Below are positions 24,160-32,105 of a stretch of 42,146 nucleotides of DNA, piece by piece. The DNA comes from Mycobacterium helveticum (GTDB lineage: Bacteria > Actinomycetota > Actinomycetes > Mycobacteriales > Mycobacteriaceae), in NCBI RefSeq assembly GCF_007714205.1, contig NZ_VMQU01000040.1, forward strand, positions 1-42,146. The letters are read 5' to 3'. The notes under the pieces were generated by a model. It saw nothing but the letters and a program-made list of their open reading frames with translations. It was not told where the DNA came from and did not search any database. The position numbers and the translations under genes were made by a program. Numbering within the stretch: the stretch's first letter is position 1; every line of letters begins with the position of its first letter.

Positions 24160-24254
24160 ACCTTGATTTTTCAGCCGGCTATGGATTGAGGGCCGCGTCG
24201 TAGCGCGGAAGTGCCCTTCCTGCAAAGGGATACCCGGCTGAAAAATCGGTCTGA
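24156..24254. repeat. 99-bp element with imperfect terminal inverted repeats
   Basis: The left arm at 24156-24180 (TCAGACCTTGATTTTTCAGC then CGGCT) and the right arm at 24232-24254 are inverted copies of the dispersed repeat. The right arm lacks two bases. The TCAGACC ends face outward. The 51-bp interior has a small CCCTT/AAGGG hairpin and no gene. It resembles a minimal (MITE-like) remnant of a mobile element or two ends of a larger one joined by deletion. It lies 17 bp from the stop of the epimerase-fusion gene. Confidence 0.6.
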
Positions 24255-24271
24255 GCTGAGCGGGTACGCGA

Positions 24272-26401
24272 TCAGTCGTCTTCGCCCGCGGGATGCGGGC
24301 AATCGGGGCCCCGGTCGACGGGGACCCACGCGCCGTCGATGACGTCGGGCGGGCGCTGCGCCTGCAAGCGATCCCGTTCGGCCCGGCGGCGCTTGACGCG
24401 CAACCGGGCGTCGGCCGGGACGCTGACCAGTTCGTCGCAGGTCAGGTAGAACACGTCGTCGGCGACGTCGATCAGGTCGGCGCCGACACGCCGGGAGCCC
24501 AACTCCCGCAACGTCATCCGAAGTTGGTGGGTGAATCGCAGCGTGGTGTCGTGGGCCAGTTCCCGCGAGCCGCGGGCGGCATCGGCGAGCCGTTGTGCCA
24601 GGGTCTCCGCCGCCGGGTCGTGCGGTGCGGCGGCGGCGAAATGCGCGGCGGTCCGAAGCAGCATCTCCGGGTCGTCGCCGAACACCCGGCCGGCCAGTTC
24701 GGCGTCGCCGGGCCCGCGGTGCCCGATCCGGGCGAGGGCGGCATCGAATTTGGCGGCGGTGGCCGGCGACAACGCGCGGATGCTGCCGACGTTGCCCTCC
24801 CTGGCCAGCGCACACAACGGCGGGTCGCCGCGCAACGCGGCGGCCAGTTCGGCGGTTTCGGTCGCGATGCGGGTGCTTTCCATGATCATGCCGATGCCGG
24901 ACACGCCGCCGCCGGCCCGGGTGTGTTCCAGCGCCGCCGCCGTGACGCCGGTGTCGATGAGCCACAGCGCAGTCAGCGTCCAGCCCTGATGGATCCGGTC
25001 GCGCAACAGCGGAACCCGAACCGCCAGGCCGGAATCCGGCAGGGCCGCAAGCTGCGCGGCGTCCAGATGCTCCGCCCCGGCGGCCGCGCTGTAGGCCTGC
25101 GTGTCGGCCTTGAGATGGCGCAGCAGGGACAGTGACCGCCCCGCGACGACAGCTTTGGCGACCGACCCGAGCGTCCCGCCGGCCAACTGCGGATCGCCCA
25201 ACGGCAGCAGGTCGCCCACCTCGGGCCGGCCGGTCAGCTCGCGTCGCACGACGGCCTGGCGGTCCCAGCCCGGAAATTGATTGGCGGCAAGCACATTGGC
25301 CGAGACCCCGACATAGGGCCGGTGGCCGAACACCGCCGTGGCCCGGCTTCCCCACTCGTCACCCACCACGCCGCCGAGCGCGAGCACCCGGCCCAGCACC
25401 CGGCCGGCCGTGCGCAGCCCGCTCATCTGGACGTCCAAGGTGATCGGCGTCAGCGGCCCGGGCAGCGCCCCGGCGAGCGTGCGCGCACTGAAGACCGGGA
25501 ACCGCGGGTCGATCCGGTCGTCGAACTCGCCCTCCATGCCCTCGGGCGCCGCACTGGGCAACTCGCCGGACGACGCGCGCGGCACAACCTCGACGGGAAG
25601 CGCCAATTGGGAGCCGTGGTCGGTCGCACCGGCGGCTTCGAGCCTGCGGCCGACGAGTCCGCGCGCGGTGTCGGCGATGGCGTCGAACGCCTGCCAGCCG
25701 CACTCGAACATCCAATCCTCTTGCACCGCAGCGGTATCCAGCTCCGGGGCCAATTGTTGCCAACCTTCCAACCGGTGCAGGCGTGACCGTGAGGTGACCG
25801 CCCGCAGCAGCCGCCACGCGGTGACCACGTTGATGGTGTCCGGGGTGGCCAGGTCCACCACGCCGGTCCGGTCGGTGTTCAGCGCCAACACCAGGAAACG
25901 CACCAGGTCGTCGATGTGCAGCACCCGGATCGGCTGGGTGGAAACCTTGCTGCGCAGCAGCGTGGCCACCGTGCGGCACACCGTCCAGTCGAGCTGGCGG
26001 CCCACGGGCGGCGCGGCCCGGATCACCAGGGTCGGACCCCAGCTCGTCGCCACCAGCGCCTCGGCCGGCTCATACAGGTCGGGCCGGCCCGCGGCCTGGG
26101 ACACGAACAGCAGCCGGGCCCCGGAGCGGGCGGCCGCGTCGGTCACCCGGGCGAGGCCGTCGATGTCCGCGCTGCCGGGCGCGGTCGGGTCGACCGAAGC
26201 CAGATGGATCACGGCGTCGGCCTCGTCGGCCAATTCCTGCAAGACCGGGTCGCTCAGCGGCGCGCGCACGAACTCCACGGCCGGGTCCAGGGAGGCGTGA
26301 CGGCGTTCGGCGATGCCGGCGACGCTGTGCCCGGCAGCGAGCAGCTGCCGTGCGACCAGCCGCCCGACTGCGCCGGTGGCGTCGGTAACCAGGATCTGCA
26401 C
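24272..26401 (-). CDS. NAD-dependent epimerase domain fused to PEP-synthase-like helical domain (Rv1868-like)
   Basis: The 709-residue protein has an N-terminal extended SDR domain: MQILVTDATGAVGRLVARQLL (nucleotide-binding loop), then AVIHLAS and VLHIDDLVRFL in the style of NDUFA9/NmrA-like proteins, to about residue 250. The second half, about 300-709, resembles the non-catalytic region of PEP synthases, with GHRGPGDAELAGRVFGDDPE and VADDVFYLTCDELV. It stops before the swivelling domain that would carry the phospho-His. The GTG at 26401 is spaced 9 nt from GGGAGG and is preferred over GTG 26410. It belongs to the minus-strand set with the thiolase-like and CaiB/BaiF genes. Position and length fit Rv1868 as I recall it. 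Function unknown. Confidence 0.8.
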   Translation of the reverse strand: MQILVTDATGAVGRLVARQLLAAGHSVAGIAERRHASLDPAVEFVRAPLSDPVLQELADEADAVIHLASVDPTAPGSADIDGLARVTDAAARSGARLLFVSQAAGRPDLYEPAEALVATSWGPTLVIRAAPPVGRQLDWTVCRTVATLLRSKVSTQPIRVLHIDDLVRFLVLALNTDRTGVVDLATPDTINVVTAWRLLRAVTSRSRLHRLEGWQQLAPELDTAAVQEDWMFECGWQAFDAIADTARGLVGRRLEAAGATDHGSQLALPVEVVPRASSGELPSAAPEGMEGEFDDRIDPRFPVFSARTLAGALPGPLTPITLDVQMSGLRTAGRVLGRVLALGGVVGDEWGSRATAVFGHRPYVGVSANVLAANQFPGWDRQAVVRRELTGRPEVGDLLPLGDPQLAGGTLGSVAKAVVAGRSLSLLRHLKADTQAYSAAAGAEHLDAAQLAALPDSGLAVRVPLLRDRIHQGWTLTALWLIDTGVTAAALEHTRAGGGVSGIGMIMESTRIATETAELAAALRGDPPLCALAREGNVGSIRALSPATAAKFDAALARIGHRGPGDAELAGRVFGDDPEMLLRTAAHFAAAAPHDPAAETLAQRLADAARGSRELAHDTTLRFTHQLRMTLRELGSRRVGADLIDVADDVFYLTCDELVSVPADARLRVKRRRAERDRLQAQRPPDVIDGAWVPVDRGPDCPHPAGEDD

Positions 26402-26507
26402 TGGGCTCACCCTCCCAACGTCACCCTCGACAATATGCGCGTCGCAGTCACCTACGCGACCGTTACCGCATCCGGGGCGGTCTGGCCTGCCGCGATGCGT
26501 CAGGTGA

Positions 26508-27992
26508 TCACCGCAGCGTGGCGCTGCCGTCCGCGGCGACGGCGACCTTGGCGCCACCGATATCCTCACGCACGCTCGCCGCGGTCGCGGCGGGATCGGC
26601 GATCACCGCCAGGGTGCGGGCCCCGTCCGGGGTGCGCACGGCCACGAAGGCCTTCTCCGGCCGTCCCTCCCGGTCGAAGGGTGTGGTCCACGCCTCGACG
26701 GTCCCGACGCCGTCCCACTCGACCAACGCCTTGCGGGTCGGTTCCCGATCCACCGCCGCCTGGACGTTCTCCCAACGAAACTCGTCCGGCGGTTCGGTGC
26801 CGTACACGCCGAAGCTGTGCTTGGTCAGGTAGCCGCCGTTCGCGGTGATCAGCGCGCGCCGGCCGGGGTTGGCCGCCAGCAACTCGGCCGCGGTGGCGAT
26901 GGAATGCATGACGTAGTTGCTCCACGGGCCGCCGGCGAAGGTCAGCCCGCCGGTCACGGTGAGCGGGCGGGCCGCGTCGTCGACGCTCAACCCCAGCTCG
27001 CGCGCCGCGACCTGGACCGCCGAGGGGAAACACGAGTACAGGTCGACGTAGTCGACGTCGTCGACGCCGAGCCCCGCCAGCTCGAGCGCCCGGGCCCCGG
27101 CGATCCGGATGGCCGGCGACCGGTGCAGCTCGTCGCGCTCGGCGATCGCCGGGGTGTCGTGGGCGTCGGCGCCCGCCTGCGGGTACACCCACCGTTCGGC
27201 CGCGATCTGCAGGCGCGTCGCCTGCTCCACCGAGGTCAGCACCAGCGCCGCCCCCTGGTCGACCATGTTGTTGGAGTTCAGCAGCTTCGTATACGGCCAG
27301 CTGACCATCCGGTTGCGCGGGCCGGGCCGCCGGATCTCCTGGGCGGTCATCGAGGTGCGGATCCAGGCGTGCGGATTGCCGACCGCGACGGCGTTGAACC
27401 GGGCCCACAGCTGCCCGATCCGCTCGAGGTGGTCCTCGATGGGCTCGCCGCTCGCGATGCGCAGCGACTCCTCGAACAGCGGGTAGACGTACGAGGGGCG
27501 GTCGAGCCCGATCCTGAGCTCGGCCTCGCCGGCCATGGGCACGTCCTGGTCGCTGACTTCCGCCATCGGCACGGATTCGTCCTGAACCGTCCACATCAGC
27601 CTGCCGCCCTGGGATTTCAGCCCGGTTCTGGTGCGCCAGGTCTCGGCGCCGGCGAGCAACACCACCCCGGCGCGGCCCCGCTGGATGTCCAGGCAGGCCT
27701 GGTTGACCAGCGACTGCGGTACGTTGCCGCCGATCGGGCTGTAGAGCGTGGTGAAGTCCGCGGCGCCGATTCGCCGGCCGAGCAGCAGCCCGGGATCGCG
27801 GTAGCGGGCCGACAGCACGTTGACCACCCGGATGGAGTCCACGGCCTCGATCACCCGGGGATCGGCCGCGTGCCTGGCCGCGGCGGCCATGAGGTCCACC
27901 GGTTCGACGGACCGCCGCTGCGGGTCGATCTCGTCGCGGTGGTTGACCTGGCCGTAGCCGACCAACACCGGTGTCCTGGGGTCGACGGTCAT
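26508..27992 (-). CDS. Thiolase-like acetyl-CoA acetyltransferase family protein (Rv1867-like)
   Basis: The 494-residue protein has a thiolase fold: PVLVGYGQVNHRDE at the start, VNQACLDIQRGRAGVVLLAGAE at the strand where the nucleophile Cys normally sits, MTAQEIRRPGPRNRMVSWPYTKLLNSNNMVDQGAALVL, and the C-terminal half with DYVDLYSCFPSAVQ and VTGGLTFAGGPWSNYVMHS. A C-terminal extension resembles the DUF35-like partner domain fused in this subgroup. Members probably act on CoA thioesters; some lack full thiolase activity. ATG at 27992. Fifty-two bp separate it from the CoA-transferase gene upstream. It corresponds to Rv1867. Confidence 0.85.
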   Translation of the reverse strand: MTVDPRTPVLVGYGQVNHRDEIDPQRRSVEPVDLMAAAARHAADPRVIEAVDSIRVVNVLSARYRDPGLLLGRRIGAADFTTLYSPIGGNVPQSLVNQACLDIQRGRAGVVLLAGAETWRTRTGLKSQGGRLMWTVQDESVPMAEVSDQDVPMAGEAELRIGLDRPSYVYPLFEESLRIASGEPIEDHLERIGQLWARFNAVAVGNPHAWIRTSMTAQEIRRPGPRNRMVSWPYTKLLNSNNMVDQGAALVLTSVEQATRLQIAAERWVYPQAGADAHDTPAIAERDELHRSPAIRIAGARALELAGLGVDDVDYVDLYSCFPSAVQVAARELGLSVDDAARPLTVTGGLTFAGGPWSNYVMHSIATAAELLAANPGRRALITANGGYLTKHSFGVYGTEPPDEFRWENVQAAVDREPTRKALVEWDGVGTVEAWTTPFDREGRPEKAFVAVRTPDGARTLAVIADPAATAASVREDIGGAKVAVAADGSATLR

Positions 27993-28044
27993 AGACCGAA
28001 CCTAGCGTGGCGAACGCCCGCGGCCGCCGACGGCCCGCCGGGCG

Positions 28045-30438
28045 TCACGCCGGACCGAACAGCACGCCGTCGGTGACGAGCCGCTCGATCTCCCCGTCGC
28101 TCATCCCGAGCAGCTCCCGGCAGATCCCGCGGGTGTCCTGCCCCGGCTGCGGCGCCGGGCGCTGCCGGGCCGGGGGGATGTGGGTGAACGGGGCCGGGCC
28201 GGTCTCCGCCGGCAGTGGGCGCTCGATGAGCGGATGCACCATCTCCGCGAACAGCTTGCGATCCCGCAGCTGCTGGTCCTCGAGCAGGTCCGGCGGGCGG
28301 TTCATCGGCCCGGCGGCGACCCCGGTCGACTGCAGCAGTTGGGCGACCCGCGCCGGGGTGCGGGTGCGGGTCCAGGCGGACACCAGCTCCACCAGCTCGC
28401 GCCGGTTGGCCAGGCGCGCCTCGCCGGTGGCGAAGCGCGGGTCGTCGGCCCACTGCGGGCGGTCGAACGTCGAAGCGATGCAGTGCCATTCGTCGTCGTC
28501 CCGGATGGAGATGACGCACCATTCGTCGTCACCCGCGCAGGGGTAGACGGCGTGCAGCGCGGTGTCCTCGCGGATTCCGGCCAGGCCCGCGGCCAGCGCG
28601 GCCCGGGTGACGTAGCAGGTGTCGAGCTGGTTGACCACGACCTCGGCCTGCGAGATGTGCACGCGTGCCCCGCCGCCGGTCCGGTCGCGGTGGATCAGCG
28701 CGGCCAGCGCCGCGATGGCGGTCACCCGCCCGACCACGTGATCGGGAAACACCGTCGTCGCGTCGTAGTAGGCGTGCCGGGCGGACCCGGCCGGGTCGCC
28801 GGGCTCCGGTGCCGTCCAGAGCCGGGTGACGCCGGTGGCGGCCCGCACCAGCGGCCCGTAGCCCATGCGGGTGCTCCACGGCCCGGCGTCGCCGTAGGCG
28901 CTGCTCTCGGCAAGCACGACACGCGGATTGACCGCACGCAGCTCTTCGTAGGAAAAGCCAAGGGCAGCAAGGGTTCCGGGCTTGAAGTTGGCGAATACCG
29001 CGTCGGCCCCGGCGACCAGCCGGCGGAAGATCCGGCCGCCCTCGGCGCTGCGCAGGTCCAGGCCGAAGCCCAGGTTGTTGCGGTGGGTCCAGGCGAACGA
29101 CTCGCTCATCGCCTCGCCGGCGCGGGCCTGCCTGAGTCCGTCGGGATAGTCGGCGCTTTCGATCTTGACGATCTCGGCGCCCAGGTCGCCGAACAACCGG
29201 CTCAGCTCGCCGCCGGCGACGATGACACCCAGATCCAGGATGCGCAGCCCGGCGAACGGATACTCGCCGACCCGGCCGGACGGCGACGGCACCACCGCGG
29301 GGTTCCCGCGCCAGTACGGTTGGTCGCGCCCCGCCGCCGGCGCGGCCGCGCGGAACCCCGCGCGTTGCCCGTCGACGACGAAATAGCCGCTCGGCACCCG
29401 GGTGCGCACGCCGGGGACCAGCTCGGCGTCGGTGATCGCGCCGACCGCCTCGAAATGATCGGACGCCACGATCTGCGACGGCGTCAGCACCTCGGCGATC
29501 GGCACCCCGTGCGCCTGGCCGGCGGCCACCAGCTCCGCCATGGTCTGGTCGGCGAACAACGCCTCGACCAGCACGCTGATCTGCGGCCACGCCGCGAACC
29601 GCTCACCGATCACGTCGTAGCGGGGGTCCTGGAAGGCCTCCGGCTCCCCCAGCCAGCGCCGCAGGCCGCGCCACTGCCGCGGCGCCATCACGCACAGCCG
29701 GACGTAGCCGTCCTTGCACGGATGGATCGGGTAGGCGTCCTGGTTCCTGGGGCGCCCGCGCCACCGCCCCGCGCGACGGATCCCGGCCGCGGCCTGCCCG
29801 TGCGCACCGAAGGCGGGGTCCAGCGACATGACGACGGCGTCGAACCGCGAGAAGTCAATGTAATCGCCGGTGCCGCAACGCAACCGGTTGTAGTACGCGA
29901 CGAGCGCGGCCCAGGCCGCCTGCACGGCGGCGGTCGCCGTGGCGATACCGTCCGGCGGCAACACCGGGGTGCCGGTGGCAGGCCCCGACCGCGACAGCGA
30001 GCCGCCCATCGCATACAGCACCGGATCGGTGGCCCGCCACGACGCCCGCGGCCCCGTGGCGCCGAAGTCGGTGATCGAGAGGACGACCAGGTGCTGGTGG
30101 TGGGCGGCCAGCTGCGCCGCGGAGGTCCCGAACGCGACGGCCAGCCCTTCAGGGCCGCTGTCGACGACGATGTCGGCGCCCGCGGCCAGTTCGTGGAACC
30201 GGCCGCAGTCGCCGTCGTCGTAGGGGTCCAGCACCGCGCTGCGCTTGTTGGCGTTGTGCACCGCGAACGAGATGCCGGCACCGGCCAGGGTCGGCAATGC
30301 CTCGCGGGCCGGGCTCCCGCCCGGCGTCTCGACCTTGAGGACGTCGGCGCCCAGATCGGCGAAGAGGCGGGTCACCGCGTCGGCGTCACCGGTGGACAAG
30401 TCGAGGACCCGAACCGCAGCGAGCAACCCGTCGGCCAT
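28045..30438 (-). CDS. Tandem CaiB/BaiF family III CoA-transferase (Rv1866-like)
   Basis: The product of about 797 residues consists of two CaiB/BaiF modules. The first (about 1-370) begins VRVLDLSTGDADAVTRLFADLGADVLKVE. The second (about 395-797) begins LRILDLGVIVAGGELSRLFGDLGAEIVKIE and contains NLGFGLDLRSAEG, FANFKPGTLAALGFSYEEL and GPLVRAATG. Single-module relatives move CoA between carboxylic acids; a fused pair gives the interlocked dimer in one chain. The ATG at 30438 is preferred; GTG 30444 is two codons upstream. With the thiolase-like and epimerase-fusion genes it suggests a CoA-thioester pathway of unknown substrate. It corresponds to Rv1866 (about 778 residues as I recall). Confidence 0.88.
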   Translation of the reverse strand: MADGLLAAVRVLDLSTGDADAVTRLFADLGADVLKVETPGGSPAREALPTLAGAGISFAVHNANKRSAVLDPYDDGDCGRFHELAAGADIVVDSGPEGLAVAFGTSAAQLAAHHQHLVVLSITDFGATGPRASWRATDPVLYAMGGSLSRSGPATGTPVLPPDGIATATAAVQAAWAALVAYYNRLRCGTGDYIDFSRFDAVVMSLDPAFGAHGQAAAGIRRAGRWRGRPRNQDAYPIHPCKDGYVRLCVMAPRQWRGLRRWLGEPEAFQDPRYDVIGERFAAWPQISVLVEALFADQTMAELVAAGQAHGVPIAEVLTPSQIVASDHFEAVGAITDAELVPGVRTRVPSGYFVVDGQRAGFRAAAPAAGRDQPYWRGNPAVVPSPSGRVGEYPFAGLRILDLGVIVAGGELSRLFGDLGAEIVKIESADYPDGLRQARAGEAMSESFAWTHRNNLGFGLDLRSAEGGRIFRRLVAGADAVFANFKPGTLAALGFSYEELRAVNPRVVLAESSAYGDAGPWSTRMGYGPLVRAATGVTRLWTAPEPGDPAGSARHAYYDATTVFPDHVVGRVTAIAALAALIHRDRTGGGARVHISQAEVVVNQLDTCYVTRAALAAGLAGIREDTALHAVYPCAGDDEWCVISIRDDDEWHCIASTFDRPQWADDPRFATGEARLANRRELVELVSAWTRTRTPARVAQLLQSTGVAAGPMNRPPDLLEDQQLRDRKLFAEMVHPLIERPLPAETGPAPFTHIPPARQRPAPQPGQDTRGICRELLGMSDGEIERLVTDGVLFGPA

Positions 30439-30601
30439 CTGCACACCGTACCGTCGGGGCCGGTCGCGGGCTTCGCAGCGCCCGTCCGGATCCCCGGTCG
30501 ATCGACCGGTTGCGGGCGGCGTCGACTAACGTCACTAGCCGGTGCGCGAGTCCGTACCTGTCGACACAATCCCGATGGAGCCGATGGGGGGCATCCCAGG
30601 C

Positions 30602-31519
30602 GTGAGCGCGCACCTGAGCTATGTCGAGGCCGTGGTGGTCGGCGCCTTCCAGGGCGTCACCGAACTGTTCCCGGTTTCCAGCCTCGGCCACGCGGTGCTG
30701 GTCCCGGCGCTCATCGGGGGTCGGTGGGCCCGGGACCTCGACGTCGCGGCCCCCGAGTCGCCCTATCTGGCCTTCATCGTCGGTCTGCACGTCGCCACCG
30801 CCGCCGCCCTGCTGGTGTTCTTCTGGCGGGACTGGCTGCGCATCGTGGCGGGCTTCGTGTCGTCGCTGCGGCATCGCCGCATCCAGACCTCGGGCGAGCG
30901 GTTGGCCTGGCTGCTGGTCGCGGCCACCATCCCGGTGGGGCTGGCCGGACTGCTCCTGGAATCGACGTTCCGCACGACACTGGGCAAACCCCTCCCGTCG
31001 GCGGCGTTTCTGCTGCTGAACGGCTGCGCGCTGTATGCCGGCGAGGTACTGCGGCGCCGCGTCGCACCGGCGCCGGCGGGCCCGGCGGCCGCCGAGGGGG
31101 AACAGACCCACGGTGGCGAGGCCGTCGACAACCGGCTCGCCCGGCTGCCCCTGGGCCGCGGCGTGCTGATCGGGTGCGCCCAGATCCTCGCGCTGTTCCC
31201 CGGCATCAGCCGCTCGGGCATCACCATCGTGGCCGGGCTGTGGCGCGGCCTGTCGCACGAAGACGCCGCCCGCTTCTCGTTCCTGCTCGCGACGCCCATC
31301 ATTCTGGCCGCCGGGCTCTACAAGATCCCGGAATTGTTCGGGCCGCTGGGCGAGGGCATCGTCGGTCAGGTCGTGGCCGGCAGCATCGCGTCGTTCGTCA
31401 GCGCCTACTTCGCGGTGCGCTATCTCACCAGCTACTTCGAGACCCGCACGCTCACGCCGTTCGCCGTCTACTGCGCCGTGGTCGGCGGCGCCAGCCTGGT
31501 CTGGCTGACGCTGCGGTAG
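30602..31519 (+). CDS. uppP: Undecaprenyl-diphosphatase (BacA/UppP) family protein
   Basis: The protein of about 305 residues is an integral membrane phosphatase with about eight hydrophobic segments. Signature motifs are GAFQGVTELFPVSSLGH (the Glu-rich re-entrant loop) and FPGISRSGITI (the second re-entrant loop). It dephosphorylates undecaprenyl (in mycobacteria decaprenyl) diphosphate to recycle the cell-wall lipid carrier. The family motif E-x3-E is reduced to VTELFP with one Glu, as in some actinobacterial paralogues. Alternative starts at 30575 and GTG 30542 are possible; TAACGT at 30527-30532 would fit a leaderless start near 30542. It is divergent from the CaiB/BaiF gene. Confidence 0.88.
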   Translation: MSAHLSYVEAVVVGAFQGVTELFPVSSLGHAVLVPALIGGRWARDLDVAAPESPYLAFIVGLHVATAAALLVFFWRDWLRIVAGFVSSLRHRRIQTSGERLAWLLVAATIPVGLAGLLLESTFRTTLGKPLPSAAFLLLNGCALYAGEVLRRRVAPAPAGPAAAEGEQTHGGEAVDNRLARLPLGRGVLIGCAQILALFPGISRSGITIVAGLWRGLSHEDAARFSFLLATPIILAAGLYKIPELFGPLGEGIVGQVVAGSIASFVSAYFAVRYLTSYFETRTLTPFAVYCAVVGGASLVWLTLR

Positions 31520-31603
31520 GCCACCCGGGCCCGCGTCCCGCAGGCGTACCGTGGGTTTCGTGTTGCCGGCCCGCGACGTGACCGCCCGCTTCGGGACCCG
31601 GGC

Positions 31604-32101
31604 ATGAGCCGGCGCCAACCCGAACGGGACGCCCCGCAGCCAGAAAATGTGTGGGACTATCCGCGCCCGCCCAGGATCGAGCCCTTCACCGGCCCCATCA
31701 CCGTCGAGCTGGGCGGTGAGGTCGTGGCGTCGGCCTCGCGGGCCCTGCGGGTGCTCGAAACCAGCCACCCCCCGACCTACTATCTGCCCCGCGAGGCGTT
31801 CGCCCCCGGGGCGTTGCGCGCGGCGCCGGGCAGCTCGTGGTGTGAATGGAAGGGCCAGGCCGCCTACTACGACCTCGTCGGCGGCGGCGCCGTCGCCCCG
31901 AAGGCGGCGTGGACCTACCCACGCCCGACACTCGCGTTCGCGTCGATCGCCGGCATGGTCGCGGTGCTGGCGGCGCGGGTCGACCGTTGCACCGTCAACG
32001 GCGAGGTCGTCGTGCCGCAACCGGGCGACTTCTACGGTGGCTGGATCACCAGCTGGATCACCGGTCCGTTCAAAGGCGTTCCCGGATCGATGGGTTGGTG
32101 A
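31604..32101 (+). CDS. DUF427 domain protein
   Basis: The 165-residue protein contains the DUF427 core at about residues 30-125: ITVELGGEVVASASRALRVLETSHPPTYYLPREA followed by SSWCEWKGQAAYYDL and the AAWTYPRP strand. The family is a small beta-barrel of unknown function, very common in actinobacteria. It starts 84 bp after the uppP stop and ends 4 bp before the GTG of the FAD oxidoreductase, so those two are probably cotranscribed. Confidence 0.85.
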   Translation: MSRRQPERDAPQPENVWDYPRPPRIEPFTGPITVELGGEVVASASRALRVLETSHPPTYYLPREAFAPGALRAAPGSSWCEWKGQAAYYDLVGGGAVAPKAAWTYPRPTLAFASIAGMVAVLAARVDRCTVNGEVVVPQPGDFYGGWITSWITGPFKGVPGSMGW

Positions 32102-32105
32102 CGCG

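Noticed and set aside
23986..24225. 79-codon minus-strand gene across the repeat
   Set aside because: It joins the repeat, a short CsbD-like scrap and low-complexity Arg-rich sequence. It has no family-like start or end, so I treat it as a chance frame through debris.
24272..26401. Idea that the epimerase/PEP-synthase-like gene was truncated by the repeat element
   Set aside because: The missing swivelling domain first suggested truncation of an Rv2047c-like protein. The gene order and length instead fit Rv1868, which is naturally shorter as I recall.
28180..31581. 1133-codon open frame on the plus strand
   Set aside because: It lies antisense to the CaiB/BaiF gene and then out of frame in uppP. 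It has no domain, and its Arg/Gly/Val-rich composition is typical of shadow frames in GC-rich DNA.
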